Origin: Prosthecobacter sp. SYSU 5D2
GTDB lineage: Bacteria; Verrucomicrobiota; Verrucomicrobiia; Verrucomicrobiales; Verrucomicrobiaceae
Length of the DNA stretch: 64,000 bases
Assembly (NCBI RefSeq): GCF_039655865.1
Contig: NZ_JBBYXL010000004.1
Location: forward strand, 248,001 to 312,000
Direction of reading: 5' to 3'
Shown: one piece after another, positions 26,142-35,145 of the stretch
How positions within the stretch are numbered: the stretch's first letter is position 1
Layout of the letters: every line of letters begins with the position of its first letter
The notes under the pieces: generated by a model
What the model saw: only the letters and a program-made list of their open reading frames with translations
Database searches by the model: none
Told to the model about the DNA's origin: nothing
Made by a program: the position numbers and the translations under genes

Positions 26142-27647
26142 TCATTTTGCGGCAGTGACGCCGGGGATGGGGACGGGGAAGAGTTCGTTCTCAGCGACTT
26201 CTTTTTTCAACAGAGCCACGGCTTGCTGGATGACTTCGGGATGGGCGGCGGAGATGTCGTTTTCCTCGGCGATGTCCTTGGAGAGATCATAGAGCTCCCA
26301 CTTGCCGGGGGTTTTGGTTTTCTGATTTTGCAGCACGGCTTTCAGGTCGCCCATGCGAACGGCGACCTGGCCGCCGTATTCCGGGAAGACCCAGAGCATG
26401 GGGGCGGTGCGCTCCTGCTTTTTGCCACTGGTGAGGGCGGGCCAGAGGCTTTGACCGTCGAGACCTGAAGGAGCTTCAAGGCTGGCGGCATCGCAGAGGG
26501 TTTTGAACCAGTCGGCAAAGAAGCCGGGGGTTTCATTGACAGCATTGGCAGGGATGCGACCTGGCAGGCGGGCGATCATGGGGATGCGAATGCCACCTTC
26601 ATAGACGCTGCCTTTGTAGCCACGCAGGCCAGCAGTACTGTTGAAGAACTTGCCGTCCACACCGCCGACATGGAAATGAGTGGTGGGTGAGCGCGGATGC
26701 GTGGTGCCGTTGTCACTGGTGAAAACGACGAGGGTGTTGTCCACGACGCCGGCTTTTTCCAGGGCTGCCAGCACGCGCCCGACATAACCGTCGAGGTCGG
26801 AGATCATCGCTGCATAACCGGCGCGCGGACGCGGATGGGGGACGTATCCGTTCTGGCCACGGTAGGGTTCGTCATCCCATTCCTCGGGGAATTTTTCCAC
26901 AGACTCGCGCGGCGGATGCATGGAGACATGCGGCTCGATGAAGGCGAGGTAGAGGAAGAAGGGCTTGGCGGCATTGCCTTCGATGAACTTTTCTGCCTCG
27001 GCGATCATGAGTTTGGGCGCGTAAGTTTCGCCGATCCAGTCGTCCATCTTTACTTCGCCTTGGGGCTGCTTGGCATGGCCGGGAACAGGCTTTTCATTGA
27101 TAATGATCTTCTCCGTGTTGCGCCAAAGGTGCGGGGGATAAAAGCTGTGGGCGACGCCCTGGCAGTTGTAGCCGAAGAAAAGATCGAAACCCTTTTTGTT
27201 AGGCTCGCCCGTGCTGCCGACTGGGCCCAGGCCCCACTTGCCCATCGCCCCGGTGGCGTAGCCGGCCTTTTGGAATACCTGGGCGACGGTCACGGCCTGT
27301 TCCGAGATGGGATACTGGCCTTCATCGAATTCCGGGAAATATTTCTGCACCTTCAGGTTGCCGCGAATTTCTGCATGCCCGGCGTGCTTGCCGGTCATCA
27401 GCATGCAGCGTGCGGGGGCGCAGACCGGGGCGCCCGTGTAGTGCTGGGTGAAGCGTGAGCCTTCCTTGGCCAGGCGGTCCAGATGCGGGGTGGGGATCTT
27501 TTTCTGGCCGTAGCTGCCAAGCTCCCCCCAGCCGAGGTCATCGGCGAGGATGAAGACCACATTCAGCGGTTTTTCGGCAGCCGTCAGGCCGGCAGTGGCG
27601 AGGCCTAAAAAGCCCACGATCAGGAAAAGGGAACGCAGCGGTTTCAT
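26142..27647 (-). CDS. Arylsulfatase-type sulfatase
   Basis: A 501-residue exported sulfatase of the formylglycine family. A signal peptide (MKPLRSLFLIVGFLGLATAG) is followed by the metal-binding FILADDLGWGELGSYG, the activation motif Cys76-A-P-A-Arg80 in APVCAPARCMLMTGKHAG, and signature two in YATGAMGKWGLG. Later VVFTSDNGTTHP gives the metal-binding Asp-Asn. The cysteine type needs a formylglycine-generating enzyme, which is not in the window. Substrate is probably a sulfated polysaccharide or other ester. The ATG at 27647 has an AAAGG ribosome site. It lies 29 bases after the isomerase gene. Confidence 0.92.
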   Translation of the reverse strand: MKPLRSLFLIVGFLGLATAGLTAAEKPLNVVFILADDLGWGELGSYGQKKIPTPHLDRLAKEGSRFTQHYTGAPVCAPARCMLMTGKHAGHAEIRGNLKVQKYFPEFDEGQYPISEQAVTVAQVFQKAGYATGAMGKWGLGPVGSTGEPNKKGFDLFFGYNCQGVAHSFYPPHLWRNTEKIIINEKPVPGHAKQPQGEVKMDDWIGETYAPKLMIAEAEKFIEGNAAKPFFLYLAFIEPHVSMHPPRESVEKFPEEWDDEPYRGQNGYVPHPRPRAGYAAMISDLDGYVGRVLAALEKAGVVDNTLVVFTSDNGTTHPRSPTTHFHVGGVDGKFFNSTAGLRGYKGSVYEGGIRIPMIARLPGRIPANAVNETPGFFADWFKTLCDAASLEAPSGLDGQSLWPALTSGKKQERTAPMLWVFPEYGGQVAVRMGDLKAVLQNQKTKTPGKWELYDLSKDIAEENDISAAHPEVIQQAVALLKKEVAENELFPVPIPGVTAAK

Positions 27648-27676
27648 CCTTTTCTGAACGTGGGGCCGGAGCCAAA

Positions 27677-28492
27677 TCACACGTAAAGTTTACCGTAGGA
27701 CTCCTTGATTTTGGCCAGCCATTCATCCTGATCCATGGACCAGTAGAGGTTGGAAAAAATCTCGACCTCGCGATGCCCCTGGAAGCCGGTGGCATCCACC
27801 CAGTCGGAGATCTGGCGGATGGGGATGCAGCCTTCCCCCATGAGGCCACGGTCATTCAGCAGATCGGCGGTGGGAGTTTTCCAATCACAGATATGAAAGG
27901 CAAAGAGGCGCTTTTGGGCGGCGGTCAACTCAATCTGATGCTTCAACTCCGGGTCCCACCAGATGTGATAGACATCGGCGGCGATGCCCACCAGTTCCGG
28001 GGAGCCGAGGGCATCGCAGATGTCATTGGCCTGGCGCATGGTGTTCACGGCGCTGCGGTCATCCGCATACATAGGGTGCAGCGGCTCGATGCCCAGCTTC
28101 ACGCCCGCCGCTTCGGCATCCGGCAGGACGGCGGCGATGCCATCGGTGATTTGTTTTCTCGATTCTTCCAGCGGTTGGCCGGGGACGGCTCCACACACCA
28201 GGACGATGAGCGGGGCTTCCAGCTCATGCGCCTGCTCAATGCAGCGGCGGTTGTCATCAATGGCTTTCTGGCGGGCCTCAGCCGTGGAACCGGGAAAAAA
28301 TCCGCCCCGGCAGAGACTGACCACATCCAGGCCGGATTCACGGGCATGCCGCCCGACGGCGGCAGCATCGCGGCCTTCCAGATTGTATCTCCAGAAGGTG
28401 ATGCCCTGAACGTCAGCCGCAGAGTACTTTTGGATGCATTCTTCCGTGCTCCAGTGCTTGGTGGTGATGGTGTGGACGCAGAGGCGGTGCAT
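27677..28492 (-). CDS. Sugar phosphate isomerase/epimerase (AP endonuclease 2-like TIM barrel)
   Basis: A 271-residue xylose-isomerase-like TIM-barrel protein starting MHRLCVHTITTKHWSTEECI. Barrel segments include VQGITFWRYNLEGRD, ESGLDVVSLCRGGFF, VKLGIEPLHPMYADDRSAVN (catalytic-site Glu and His), VGIAADVYHIWWDPELKHQI and LFAFHICDWKTP, and the final Glu in GHREVEIFSN. No signal peptide is present, so it acts in the cytoplasm. It probably isomerises a keto- or inosose-type sugar. It is transcribed into the sulfatase gene, forming a probable sugar-degradation pair. The ATG at 28597 would add an unlikely 35-residue leader. Confidence 0.88.
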   Translation of the reverse strand: MHRLCVHTITTKHWSTEECIQKYSAADVQGITFWRYNLEGRDAAAVGRHARESGLDVVSLCRGGFFPGSTAEARQKAIDDNRRCIEQAHELEAPLIVLVCGAVPGQPLEESRKQITDGIAAVLPDAEAAGVKLGIEPLHPMYADDRSAVNTMRQANDICDALGSPELVGIAADVYHIWWDPELKHQIELTAAQKRLFAFHICDWKTPTADLLNDRGLMGEGCIPIRQISDWVDATGFQGHREVEIFSNLYWSMDQDEWLAKIKESYGKLYV

Positions 28493-28593
28493 AGCCACGA
28501 TAAAGCCTGGGAAGGGACGTTTTGTCCAGTAAATGGTTGGCGATCCGCGTCCAGCCCTTACAGGGTTAGGTAGCGCCCTCAGAGCCTGACCTG

Positions 28594-29025
28594 TCAACCG
28601 TTGGCATTGGTATGCTGAAAGGCCTCAATGGCCTGTCTGGCTTCCATTTGAATTGGGGGAGGCAGATTAAATACGATACAGGTTCCACCATCGGTGCAGA
28701 CCTGTAGATGGCCGCGGCGGATGCTGCGAACTTCAGACCATAAAATGTGGGTGACCAAATGACCGTCACGGAAAAGTGAAATCCCGTCTGATGCAACCAC
28801 GTAGCGGCGACCGAATATTCGTGCAATCCCATAAAGCCACAAGATCGCAAGCATAATGGCCGAAGAAGCAATTGAAACGGCAAGCGCCTCCTGCCAGCCT
28901 CTTCCGCCAATAAGTGCAGCCAGAAAGAAGGAAGCAAACGCAAAGGCGGTCACACGGAGGAAACAAACCTTCACGCTGGCGGTATCGGTGCGAAACTCGC
29001 AGATAAATGTCGGAGGTGCGCTCAT
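28594..29025 (-). CDS. Small membrane protein with two helices and PH-like C-terminus
   Basis: A 143-residue protein starting MSAPPTFICEFRTDTASVKV. Two transmembrane helices (about 27-45 and 53-72) are followed by RRYVVASDGISLFRDGHLVT and ILWSEVRSIRRGHLQVCTDG, the strand pattern of bacterial PH-like domains of small membrane proteins. Function is unknown. It lies between floA and the isomerase gene. Confidence 0.7.
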   Translation of the reverse strand: MSAPPTFICEFRTDTASVKVCFLRVTAFAFASFFLAALIGGRGWQEALAVSIASSAIMLAILWLYGIARIFGRRYVVASDGISLFRDGHLVTHILWSEVRSIRRGHLQVCTDGGTCIVFNLPPPIQMEARQAIEAFQHTNANG

Positions 29026-29107
29026 AAGGCGACACAACTTTCCAAAGCACAGACTTTGTGATTAGCGGGCTGCCCACACCTTGGCATTTTTCCCAGCGCG
29101 GACGAAA

Positions 29108-30124
29108 TCAGGACTGTGGGGAACCTGTATCTGTGCCGGCAATCTTGGTGCGCATGTCGGTATCGGCGGAGATGTTTTTGTAACGGGCGAAGTCCATGAT
29201 GCCGAGGTTGCCGTTGCGGAAGGCTTCGGCCATGGCCATGGGGATCTGAGCTTCGGCCTCGACGACGCGGGCGCGCATTTCCTGGGTGCGGGCGGACATT
29301 TCCTGCTCCACCGCGACGGCGGCGGCACGGCGGACTTCGGCATTGGCCTGGGCGATCTTTTTGTCCGTCTCGGCCTGCTCGGCCTGGAGCTTGGCACCGA
29401 CGTTTTCGCCCACGTCAATGTCGGCGATGTCAATGGAGAGGATCTCGAAGGCGGTGCCTGCATCCACGCCTTTGGTGAGGACCAGCTTGGAGATGCTGTC
29501 GGGATTTTCGAGCACGGATTTATAGGAAGGGGCGGAGCCGATGCTGCTGACGATGCCTTCACCCACACGGGCGACGACGGTTTCTTCCGTGGCACCGCCA
29601 ATAAAGCGGTCCAGGTTGGTGCGGACAGTCACACGGGCACGGACTCGGAGGGAGATGCCGTCTTTGGCCACGGCATCAATCTTGCCGCCACGGCCCATGT
29701 CGTTGCTGGGGCAGTCAATCACCTTGGGGTTGATGCTGGTGCGCACGGCTTCCAGCACGGTTTTGGTGGTGCCTTTGCAAGCGAGGTCAATGGCACAGGC
29801 ACGTTTGAAATCCAGAGGGATGCCGGCCTTGTCCGCCGCGATGAGAGAGAGTACGACGTGGGTCACCTCGCCACCGGAGAGGTAGTGGGCTTCAAGCTGG
29901 TCCGTGCTGATGTTGAGCCCGGCCTTGGCGGCGGTGATGCGGGTATCCACAATCAGCGCATTGGGAATGCCGCGCAGATACATGGCCAGGAGATTGACAA
30001 TGCTGACCGGCGCATTGGAGATGCGGGCACGCAGCCAGAGGTTGAAAAACTTGGCGACGATCAAAAACAGGATGATTGCGACGATAATTGCGCCGCCGAC
30101 GAGGAGGAGTTGGAAGTTGGGCAT
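29108..30124 (-). CDS. floA: Flotillin-like protein FloA
   Basis: A 338-residue UPF0365/FloA protein of membrane microdomains. One N-terminal membrane segment (about 8-28, [19 protein letters not shown]) is followed by an SPFH-like domain with [27 protein letters not shown]-type strands and [20 protein letters not shown]. The C-terminal half is an Ala/Glu-rich coiled coil ([20 protein letters not shown]). Length and order fit FloA. It lies 14 bases after nfeD, the usual partner. Confidence 0.94.
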   Translation of the reverse strand: MPNFQLLLVGGAIIVAIILFLIVAKFFNLWLRARISNAPVSIVNLLAMYLRGIPNALIVDTRITAAKAGLNISTDQLEAHYLSGGEVTHVVLSLIAADKAGIPLDFKRACAIDLACKGTTKTVLEAVRTSINPKVIDCPSNDMGRGGKIDAVAKDGISLRVRARVTVRTNLDRFIGGATEETVVARVGEGIVSSIGSAPSYKSVLENPDSISKLVLTKGVDAGTAFEILSIDIADIDVGENVGAKLQAEQAETDKKIAQANAEVRRAAAVAVEQEMSARTQEMRARVVEAEAQIPMAMAEAFRNGNLGIMDFARYKNISADTDMRTKIAGTDTGSPQS

Positions 30125-30138
30125 AGTGTTGGGTTAGG

Positions 30139-30639
30139 TTACGAGGGATTTGGAATGAGTCGAACAACAAGATTGCCAGGTTCGCTGCCAGTAATCCGGA
30201 CACGGGCTCCTTGGGGAGCAAAGCCGTCTTCGCAGCGCACTTCGCGCCGGTTGCCATTGAAGTCCACCCGTCCAAGAGGGCGCAGTTCAGTCAGTGTGGT
30301 GCCTTCGGTCCCATTGGCCAGCAGCATCGGTTGATCAGGGGATGGGATGGTCTCCTGCAAAGTGAAAGAATTGTGCCAGAACTTGATGGCAAAAAAGCGC
30401 AGCCACACCAGTTGCAGCACCACGGTGCCCACGACAATGCCGCAGGCCAGCGCACTGCGACCCCAGGCCGGCCAGTGGGAAAAATCGTCGGACCACAAAA
30501 CCAGAATGACTCCGGTAAGAACGCAGAGGGCACCAATCGAACCGGCGATCATGCCGGGCACGAAAGTCTCCAAAATCATCAGGAGAATTCCCAGGATCAC
30601 GATGATGGCGACGGTGATGACCATGTGTAAAATCATCAT
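30139..30639 (-). CDS. nfeD: NfeD-like membrane protein
   Basis: About 166 residues starting MMILHMVITVAIIVILGILL. Hydrophobic helices include LMILETFVPGMIAGSIGALC and an SALACGIVVGTVVLQLVWL helix. The C-terminal OB-fold soluble domain contains GTEGTTLTELRPLGRVDFNG and EDGFAPQGARVRITG, matching NfeD. These proteins work with flotillins, and floA follows immediately. The N-terminal serine-protease domain of long NfeD proteins is absent. An ATG at 30735 would add an improbable 32-residue leader. Confidence 0.9.
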   Translation of the reverse strand: MMILHMVITVAIIVILGILLMILETFVPGMIAGSIGALCVLTGVILVLWSDDFSHWPAWGRSALACGIVVGTVVLQLVWLRFFAIKFWHNSFTLQETIPSPDQPMLLANGTEGTTLTELRPLGRVDFNGNRREVRCEDGFAPQGARVRITGSEPGNLVVRLIPNPS

Positions 30640-30735
30640 GGCGGTTATCCATGGCAGCGTCAAGGTACACTGGTGGTGGAAGCCCGAACACAGTTTTAAA
30701 ACTTCATCCTTGTTTTGATGAAGAGCCGGGAACAC

Positions 30736-31848
30736 TCAATCCCACACGATGAGGCTGCGGGCAACCTCGCCGCGCTCCAGGGATTCGTAGGCTTCATTGA
30801 TCTGCTCCAGGGGATAGGTGCGGGTGAGCAGTTCATCCAGCATCAGATGGCCGGACTGATGCAGGCCGATGAGGTGAGTGAGGTCCACGCGAGGGCGGGC
30901 GCTGCCGTAGAGGGTGCCTTTGAGGGTCTTTTCCGCATAGACGAGCTGGTTCACGTTGATGCCAGCGCGGGCATCCGCCCGGCAGATGCCTGAGACCACG
31001 CAGGTGCCGCCTTTTTTCACGCTGTCGAAGGCCTGTTCGATGGGCTTTGGCAGACCGATGGCTTCAAAGGCATAGTCCACGCCTTTTCCACCCGTCAGGT
31101 CCTTGACCGCTTGCACGGGATCGCCCTGGGAGGAGTTTATGAAATGGGTGGCTCCCATCTGGCAGGCCCAAGTTTCTTTAGAAGCAACGGAATCCACGGC
31201 GATGATCTGCGCCGCGCTGACCATGCGGGCACCCTGGATGATGTTGAGGCCGATGCCACCGCAGCCAAAAACGGCGACGGTGGCACCGGGCCGCACCTGG
31301 GCGGCATACGTGACGGCCCCCACGCCGGTGATGACGCCGCAGCCAATGAGGGCGGCCTTCCAGAGGGGAAAGTCCGGGTCAATTTTAACCACCGCCGCCT
31401 CCGGCATGGTGGACAGGCTGCTGAAGGTGGAGACACCGGCGTAATGGCGGATGCTGTCGCCACGGGCATTGCGAAAACGGGTCTGCCCGTCAGGCATGGT
31501 GCCGGTGAAGCGCATGGCGGTGCCCATGTCACAGAGGGCGGGTTTGCCATTCATACAGTATTCACAGCGGCCGCAGGAAGCCCGCCAGATGGGGATGACA
31601 TGGTCGCCTTCCTGCACACTCGTCACGCCTGGACCTACGGCCTCCACGACGCCTGCGCCCTCATGCCCGAGGATGATGGGGCAGGGCATGGGGAGGTCGC
31701 CTTTGATGACATGCAGATCACTGTGGCAGACGCCAGCGGCTTTCATCCGCACCATCACCTCCCCGGCCTGGGGCGGGAGCACGGTGACCTCCTCAATAAC
31801 CATGGGGCGGTTGGATTCATAAAGGACGGCGGCTAGGGCGGTGGACAT
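30736..31848 (-). CDS. Zinc-dependent alcohol dehydrogenase (class III-like)
   Basis: A 370-residue MDR-superfamily dehydrogenase. Catalytic zinc ligands are visible in GVCHSDLHVIKG and GHEGAGVVE, and the structural zinc site in CGRCEYCMNGKPALC. The Rossmann motif is VAVFGCGGIGLNIIQGA, followed by IIAVDS, whose Asp favours NAD. The order and length fit class III/aryl-alcohol type enzymes that oxidise alcohols or S-hydroxymethyl thiols. It is followed by nfeD after 97 bases, and the link between the two is unclear. Confidence 0.92.
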   Translation of the reverse strand: MSTALAAVLYESNRPMVIEEVTVLPPQAGEVMVRMKAAGVCHSDLHVIKGDLPMPCPIILGHEGAGVVEAVGPGVTSVQEGDHVIPIWRASCGRCEYCMNGKPALCDMGTAMRFTGTMPDGQTRFRNARGDSIRHYAGVSTFSSLSTMPEAAVVKIDPDFPLWKAALIGCGVITGVGAVTYAAQVRPGATVAVFGCGGIGLNIIQGARMVSAAQIIAVDSVASKETWACQMGATHFINSSQGDPVQAVKDLTGGKGVDYAFEAIGLPKPIEQAFDSVKKGGTCVVSGICRADARAGINVNQLVYAEKTLKGTLYGSARPRVDLTHLIGLHQSGHLMLDELLTRTYPLEQINEAYESLERGEVARSLIVWD

Positions 31849-31939
31849 GAGGCCACTACGCTAGCGCAGATGATCGTCTGACATCCAGCGGCAAGTCAGG
31901 TGAAAGCAAATTTGGGCTTCAGCGTTCAACCTTCTTCTC

Positions 31940-32800
31940 ATGATCTTGCGAACCCTTCTTGCCCTCAGCCTTTCTTTCTCTGCCTGTCTTCAGGCAGCCA
32001 AGCCGGTGACCCACATTTATAAAAAGGTGGCGGATCGTGAATTGAAGCTCACGATTGTGAATCCGCCGGACTGGAAGGCCACGGACAAGGGCCCGGCGAT
32101 GGTCTTTTTTCATGGCGGAAGCTGGACGGGCGGACTGCCCAAGCAGTTTACTGAACACAGTGACTATCTTTCCACGCGCGGGCTGGTCTGCATCCAGGTG
32201 CAATATCGCCTGCTGAAAGGTCTGCCGCCGGAGACGCCGCCGACGATCTGTGTGCAGGATGCGAAATCGGCCATGCGCTGGGTGCGCAGCCATGCAGCGG
32301 AGCTGGGGATTGATCCGCAGCGCATCGGCGCAGGAGGCGGTTCCGCAGGCGGTCATCTGGCAGCCTTTGTCGGCATGGTGGACGGGCTGGACGATCCCCA
32401 GGATGACCTGTCTGTCTCCGCCAAGGCCAATGCGCTGGCGCTTTTTAATCCGGTTTTTGACAACGGGCCAGAGAATGGCTGGGGCACAGCCCGGGTGAAG
32501 GACCGTTATCCAGAATTCTCCCCTGCGCACAACATTACTTCCGATGATCCGCCTGCCATCATCTTTCTGGGCACGAAGGACAACCTGATCCCGGTGAGCG
32601 TGGTGGAGCGCTTCCAGGCCAACATGAAAAAGGCCGGCGTGCGGTGCGAGGTGCGCCTGTATGAGGGGCAGCCCCATGGCTTTTTCAATGCGGGCAAGAA
32701 AACTCAAAAATACTTCCACCAAACCCTGCTGGCCACGGACGAGTTCCTCACATCCCTGGGATGGCTGAAGGGCGAGCCGACGCTGAAGGTGGAAAAGTGA
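31940..32800 (+). CDS. Exported alpha/beta hydrolase (acetyl esterase / BD-FAE-like)
   Basis: A 286-residue exported esterase. After a signal peptide (LLALSLSFSACLQA) the oxyanion motif MVFFHGGSWTGG and the nucleophile motif IGAGGGSAGGHLAAFVG identify the hormone-sensitive lipase/BD-FAE type. The acid and His appear in FLGTKDNLIPVS and EGQPHGFFNAGKK. The fold is complete. Such enzymes in these bacteria commonly deacetylate plant polysaccharides. The gene with a truncated 5' end at 63482-64000 is of the same broad family. Confidence 0.88.
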   Translation: MILRTLLALSLSFSACLQAAKPVTHIYKKVADRELKLTIVNPPDWKATDKGPAMVFFHGGSWTGGLPKQFTEHSDYLSTRGLVCIQVQYRLLKGLPPETPPTICVQDAKSAMRWVRSHAAELGIDPQRIGAGGGSAGGHLAAFVGMVDGLDDPQDDLSVSAKANALALFNPVFDNGPENGWGTARVKDRYPEFSPAHNITSDDPPAIIFLGTKDNLIPVSVVERFQANMKKAGVRCEVRLYEGQPHGFFNAGKKTQKYFHQTLLATDEFLTSLGWLKGEPTLKVEK

Positions 32801-32851
32801 GGATTTGAACCCTCAGTATCCTCATCTGAACAAGCCTCTTGCCTCTGGCGT

Positions 32852-33637
32852 GTGCATGGCTACCATCTTGGGAACCTCTCCCAGGTTGGGGGCGGCCTGA
32901 TTTTCTGCACCCCTCTCATTTTTGTGAACCTCGCGCTCGTTTCCGGCTGTTGTTTGTGGCTCGGCGGGCTGGCGTTGCTGGCACCGGCGATGGCCGCGCC
33001 TGGAGCCGAAGCTGATTCGAGGCGCGTCCTGGATCTCAGCCGGCTGACTTTTCAGCGGAGCATTCTCGAAAAGAGCCTTGAGCCGCTGAAAAAGCACCTT
33101 TCCGAGCTGATGCTCCTGGAGAAAAGCCGGGCCCAGGCACGTGACTATGCGGGCGCGATCGAGGCACGCGACTTGCGCAAGCGCCTGGAGACGGAACTGG
33201 AACGGCTGGACAAGGAACTCCTGCTTTTACAGACCCGGGAAATGTCCATTCAGGCCAGTATGCTGCCTGACCGGATCCGCCTGCCATTGGACAAGGCAGA
33301 GCTGAAGGACGTAAGGCGTGAGGGAGGAACGCTGACGGGGTGGTCCAAACCCGGTGCACAAGCGGTGTGGAAACTGGACAAGCTGCCCCCTGGTGGCTAC
33401 GAGGTAATCCTGCGCTACCGGTGCAGTCCGCTGGAAGGCGGCTCGCTGGCGGTGCAGGAGTCCCGTTTTAGCCTGATGGCGGATGTGGAAACCACCCTGA
33501 AGGGGCCCCAGGACAAAAACCTGGGGACACTCAAGATCACAGACGGTACCGGTCCGCTGAAGATCACGGCGCGGACGGTCTTGAAGGACAATCTGATGCA
33601 CTTGTTATCCGTAGAACTGATACCTGCCAGCAAATGA
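32852..33637 (+). CDS. Exported coiled-coil / beta-sandwich protein, first of three relatives
   Basis: About 261 residues (237 if the GTG at 32924, giving MNLALVSGCCLWLGGLALLA, is the start). A signal peptide precedes a coiled coil (about 65-130, LEKSLEPLKKHLSELMLLEK, then KRLETELERLDKELLLLQ). The C-terminal domain has LTGWSKPGAQAVWKLDKLPP, GGYEVILRYRC and NLGTLKITDGTGPLKITAR, the strand pattern of a carbohydrate-binding-like beta sandwich. Function is unknown. It overlaps the next gene by four bases, and the following two products have the same plan. Confidence 0.75.
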   Translation: MHGYHLGNLSQVGGGLIFCTPLIFVNLALVSGCCLWLGGLALLAPAMAAPGAEADSRRVLDLSRLTFQRSILEKSLEPLKKHLSELMLLEKSRAQARDYAGAIEARDLRKRLETELERLDKELLLLQTREMSIQASMLPDRIRLPLDKAELKDVRREGGTLTGWSKPGAQAVWKLDKLPPGGYEVILRYRCSPLEGGSLAVQESRFSLMADVETTLKGPQDKNLGTLKITDGTGPLKITARTVLKDNLMHLLSVELIPASK

Positions 33638-35145
33638 TGAACAGGGTCCTTTCCAGATTCCATTTTCTCCTCCGCCCCGTAACAGCGGCTCTTGGGCTTG
33701 TGGTGACGGGCGGCCTTTTGGCCCAGACTCCGGATCCGGCACCGCTCGCGGTGGCACGGGCAGGTTTTCTGCGGCTGATCATGGCGGACTCACAGACGCT
33801 GACGGAGCAATACGAAAGGGCACTGGCCAAGATCGAGCAGGAGCTTGCTGAAGCCTCCGACTATGAAGAGGCGAGGCTGGTGCAGCAGCGCCGCACGGAG
33901 CTCAAGGCGCTCTACCTCACCAGTGATACGGCCATGGCCCAAAGCCTGCCATCTCCACTCCTGCCTGCTCAGGCGCGGTTCATCGGGTCCACAGAGGCGA
34001 GGGGAGACCTTATCTCCGGCTGGCGTACCAACAACAGCGGCGTGGAATGGTCGAACTTGCGGTTATCCCCGGGCAAATATTATCTGGAGCTGGAGGCCAA
34101 TCTGGTGGAGCTGCCGTCACTCCCCGGCACGCTGGTCCCCGGACGCTCAAGGCCGCAGGACAGCGCCGTGTTTGATTTTTATGAAGTGACCCTCCTGCCG
34201 GGCGCGGCAGAAAACCGGCGCTCCTTCGAGGTGAAGCTAAGCCAGGATGAAACCACGTTTGGACAGCTCAAGATCGGCCCGGTCAACTTTACCCGCAGTC
34301 CCGTGACCCTGCGCCTGATGGCCTCAAGCGGTTATCCAGGCAACCTGCTGCGGCTGCGCAACCTGCGGCTGGTACCAGTCACGGAGGAAGTGCCCACCAT
34401 TACCAGCCCGGCACCCCGGGGACCGTCGCTGGATGATCTAAAAAAGTCCATGAATGAAGCCCTCACAGAGGTGCAAAAACCCATCCTGGAAAGCTATCTG
34501 GATTCTCTACGCCTGATGGGGGCAGAAAATGCCGCTCTGAAAGATGCGGCGGATGCGGAAGCCAAGCGGCTGCTGAAGCTGATGGAAAACAGCCGCGGCC
34601 AGACGACGGGGCCGCTGCGCATCCTGGGCAACAATGGCGGGCTGAACGGCTTTGAAGATCTGGATGGGGCACGTTTTGTGGCAGATGCCGGCAACCGGGG
34701 GGACCGGTTTATGATTGAGCACGAAGGCCGCAAACAAAGCATCCGTCTGTTGTGGCTTCTGTGTGCGCCGCTTGATGCTGGGGACGAGGCTGCGAGCCGT
34801 GCCTTCAGCCGGCACTTCGGGCTGGGAGAAAGTGATGTAACGCCGCTGGGACGTACGGCGCAGGAGTTCACCGCCGGCTATCTGGACGGCAAAGAACTGC
34901 GCGTGCTGCTGCGCCCTGGCCGGGACAAGGATGGCACGGCCAATGCCCTGGTGTTCCTGCCTGAAATCGGCCTGTTTCAAAACGTGCTGGTGGACCAGGG
35001 ACTGGCGGCAGTCATCGCCCCCAAGGACCGTCGCGGCATGATGGAGAATGGATTGTTCGATTCTTTGTTAGACCGTGAAAAGGCTGCCAAAAGGCAGGAT
35101 CCACCCCCAGGCGCCTGGGGTCTCAGCGTTTCCTCTCCCAAATGA
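33634..35145 (+). CDS. Exported coiled-coil / beta-sandwich protein with SNase-like tail
   Basis: A 503-residue protein with a signal peptide (1-29). A coiled coil (about 50-90, TEQYERALAKIEQELAEASD) leads to the shared beta domain (about 120-250, ISGWRTNNSGVEWSNLRLSP, GKYYLELEANL, FGQLKIGPVNF). The last 170 residues (NRGDRFMIEHEGRKQSIRLL, CAPLDAGDEAA, LGRTAQEFTAGYLDGKELRV, VFLPEI, VDQGLAAVIA) follow the order of a staphylococcal-nuclease fold. The usual catalytic Arg and Glu cannot be confirmed, so it may be binding-only. It overlaps both neighbours by four bases. Confidence 0.75.
   Translation: MMNRVLSRFHFLLRPVTAALGLVVTGGLLAQTPDPAPLAVARAGFLRLIMADSQTLTEQYERALAKIEQELAEASDYEEARLVQQRRTELKALYLTSDTAMAQSLPSPLLPAQARFIGSTEARGDLISGWRTNNSGVEWSNLRLSPGKYYLELEANLVELPSLPGTLVPGRSRPQDSAVFDFYEVTLLPGAAENRRSFEVKLSQDETTFGQLKIGPVNFTRSPVTLRLMASSGYPGNLLRLRNLRLVPVTEEVPTITSPAPRGPSLDDLKKSMNEALTEVQKPILESYLDSLRLMGAENAALKDAADAEAKRLLKLMENSRGQTTGPLRILGNNGGLNGFEDLDGARFVADAGNRGDRFMIEHEGRKQSIRLLWLLCAPLDAGDEAASRAFSRHFGLGESDVTPLGRTAQEFTAGYLDGKELRVLLRPGRDKDGTANALVFLPEIGLFQNVLVDQGLAAVIAPKDRRGMMENGLFDSLLDREKAAKRQDPPPGAWGLSVSSPK

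Noticed and set aside
29081-30334. A 417-codon plus-strand frame with Gly-rich sequence
   Set aside because: It is the complement of floA and part of nfeD; the Gly/His/Asp-rich composition is typical of antisense frames.
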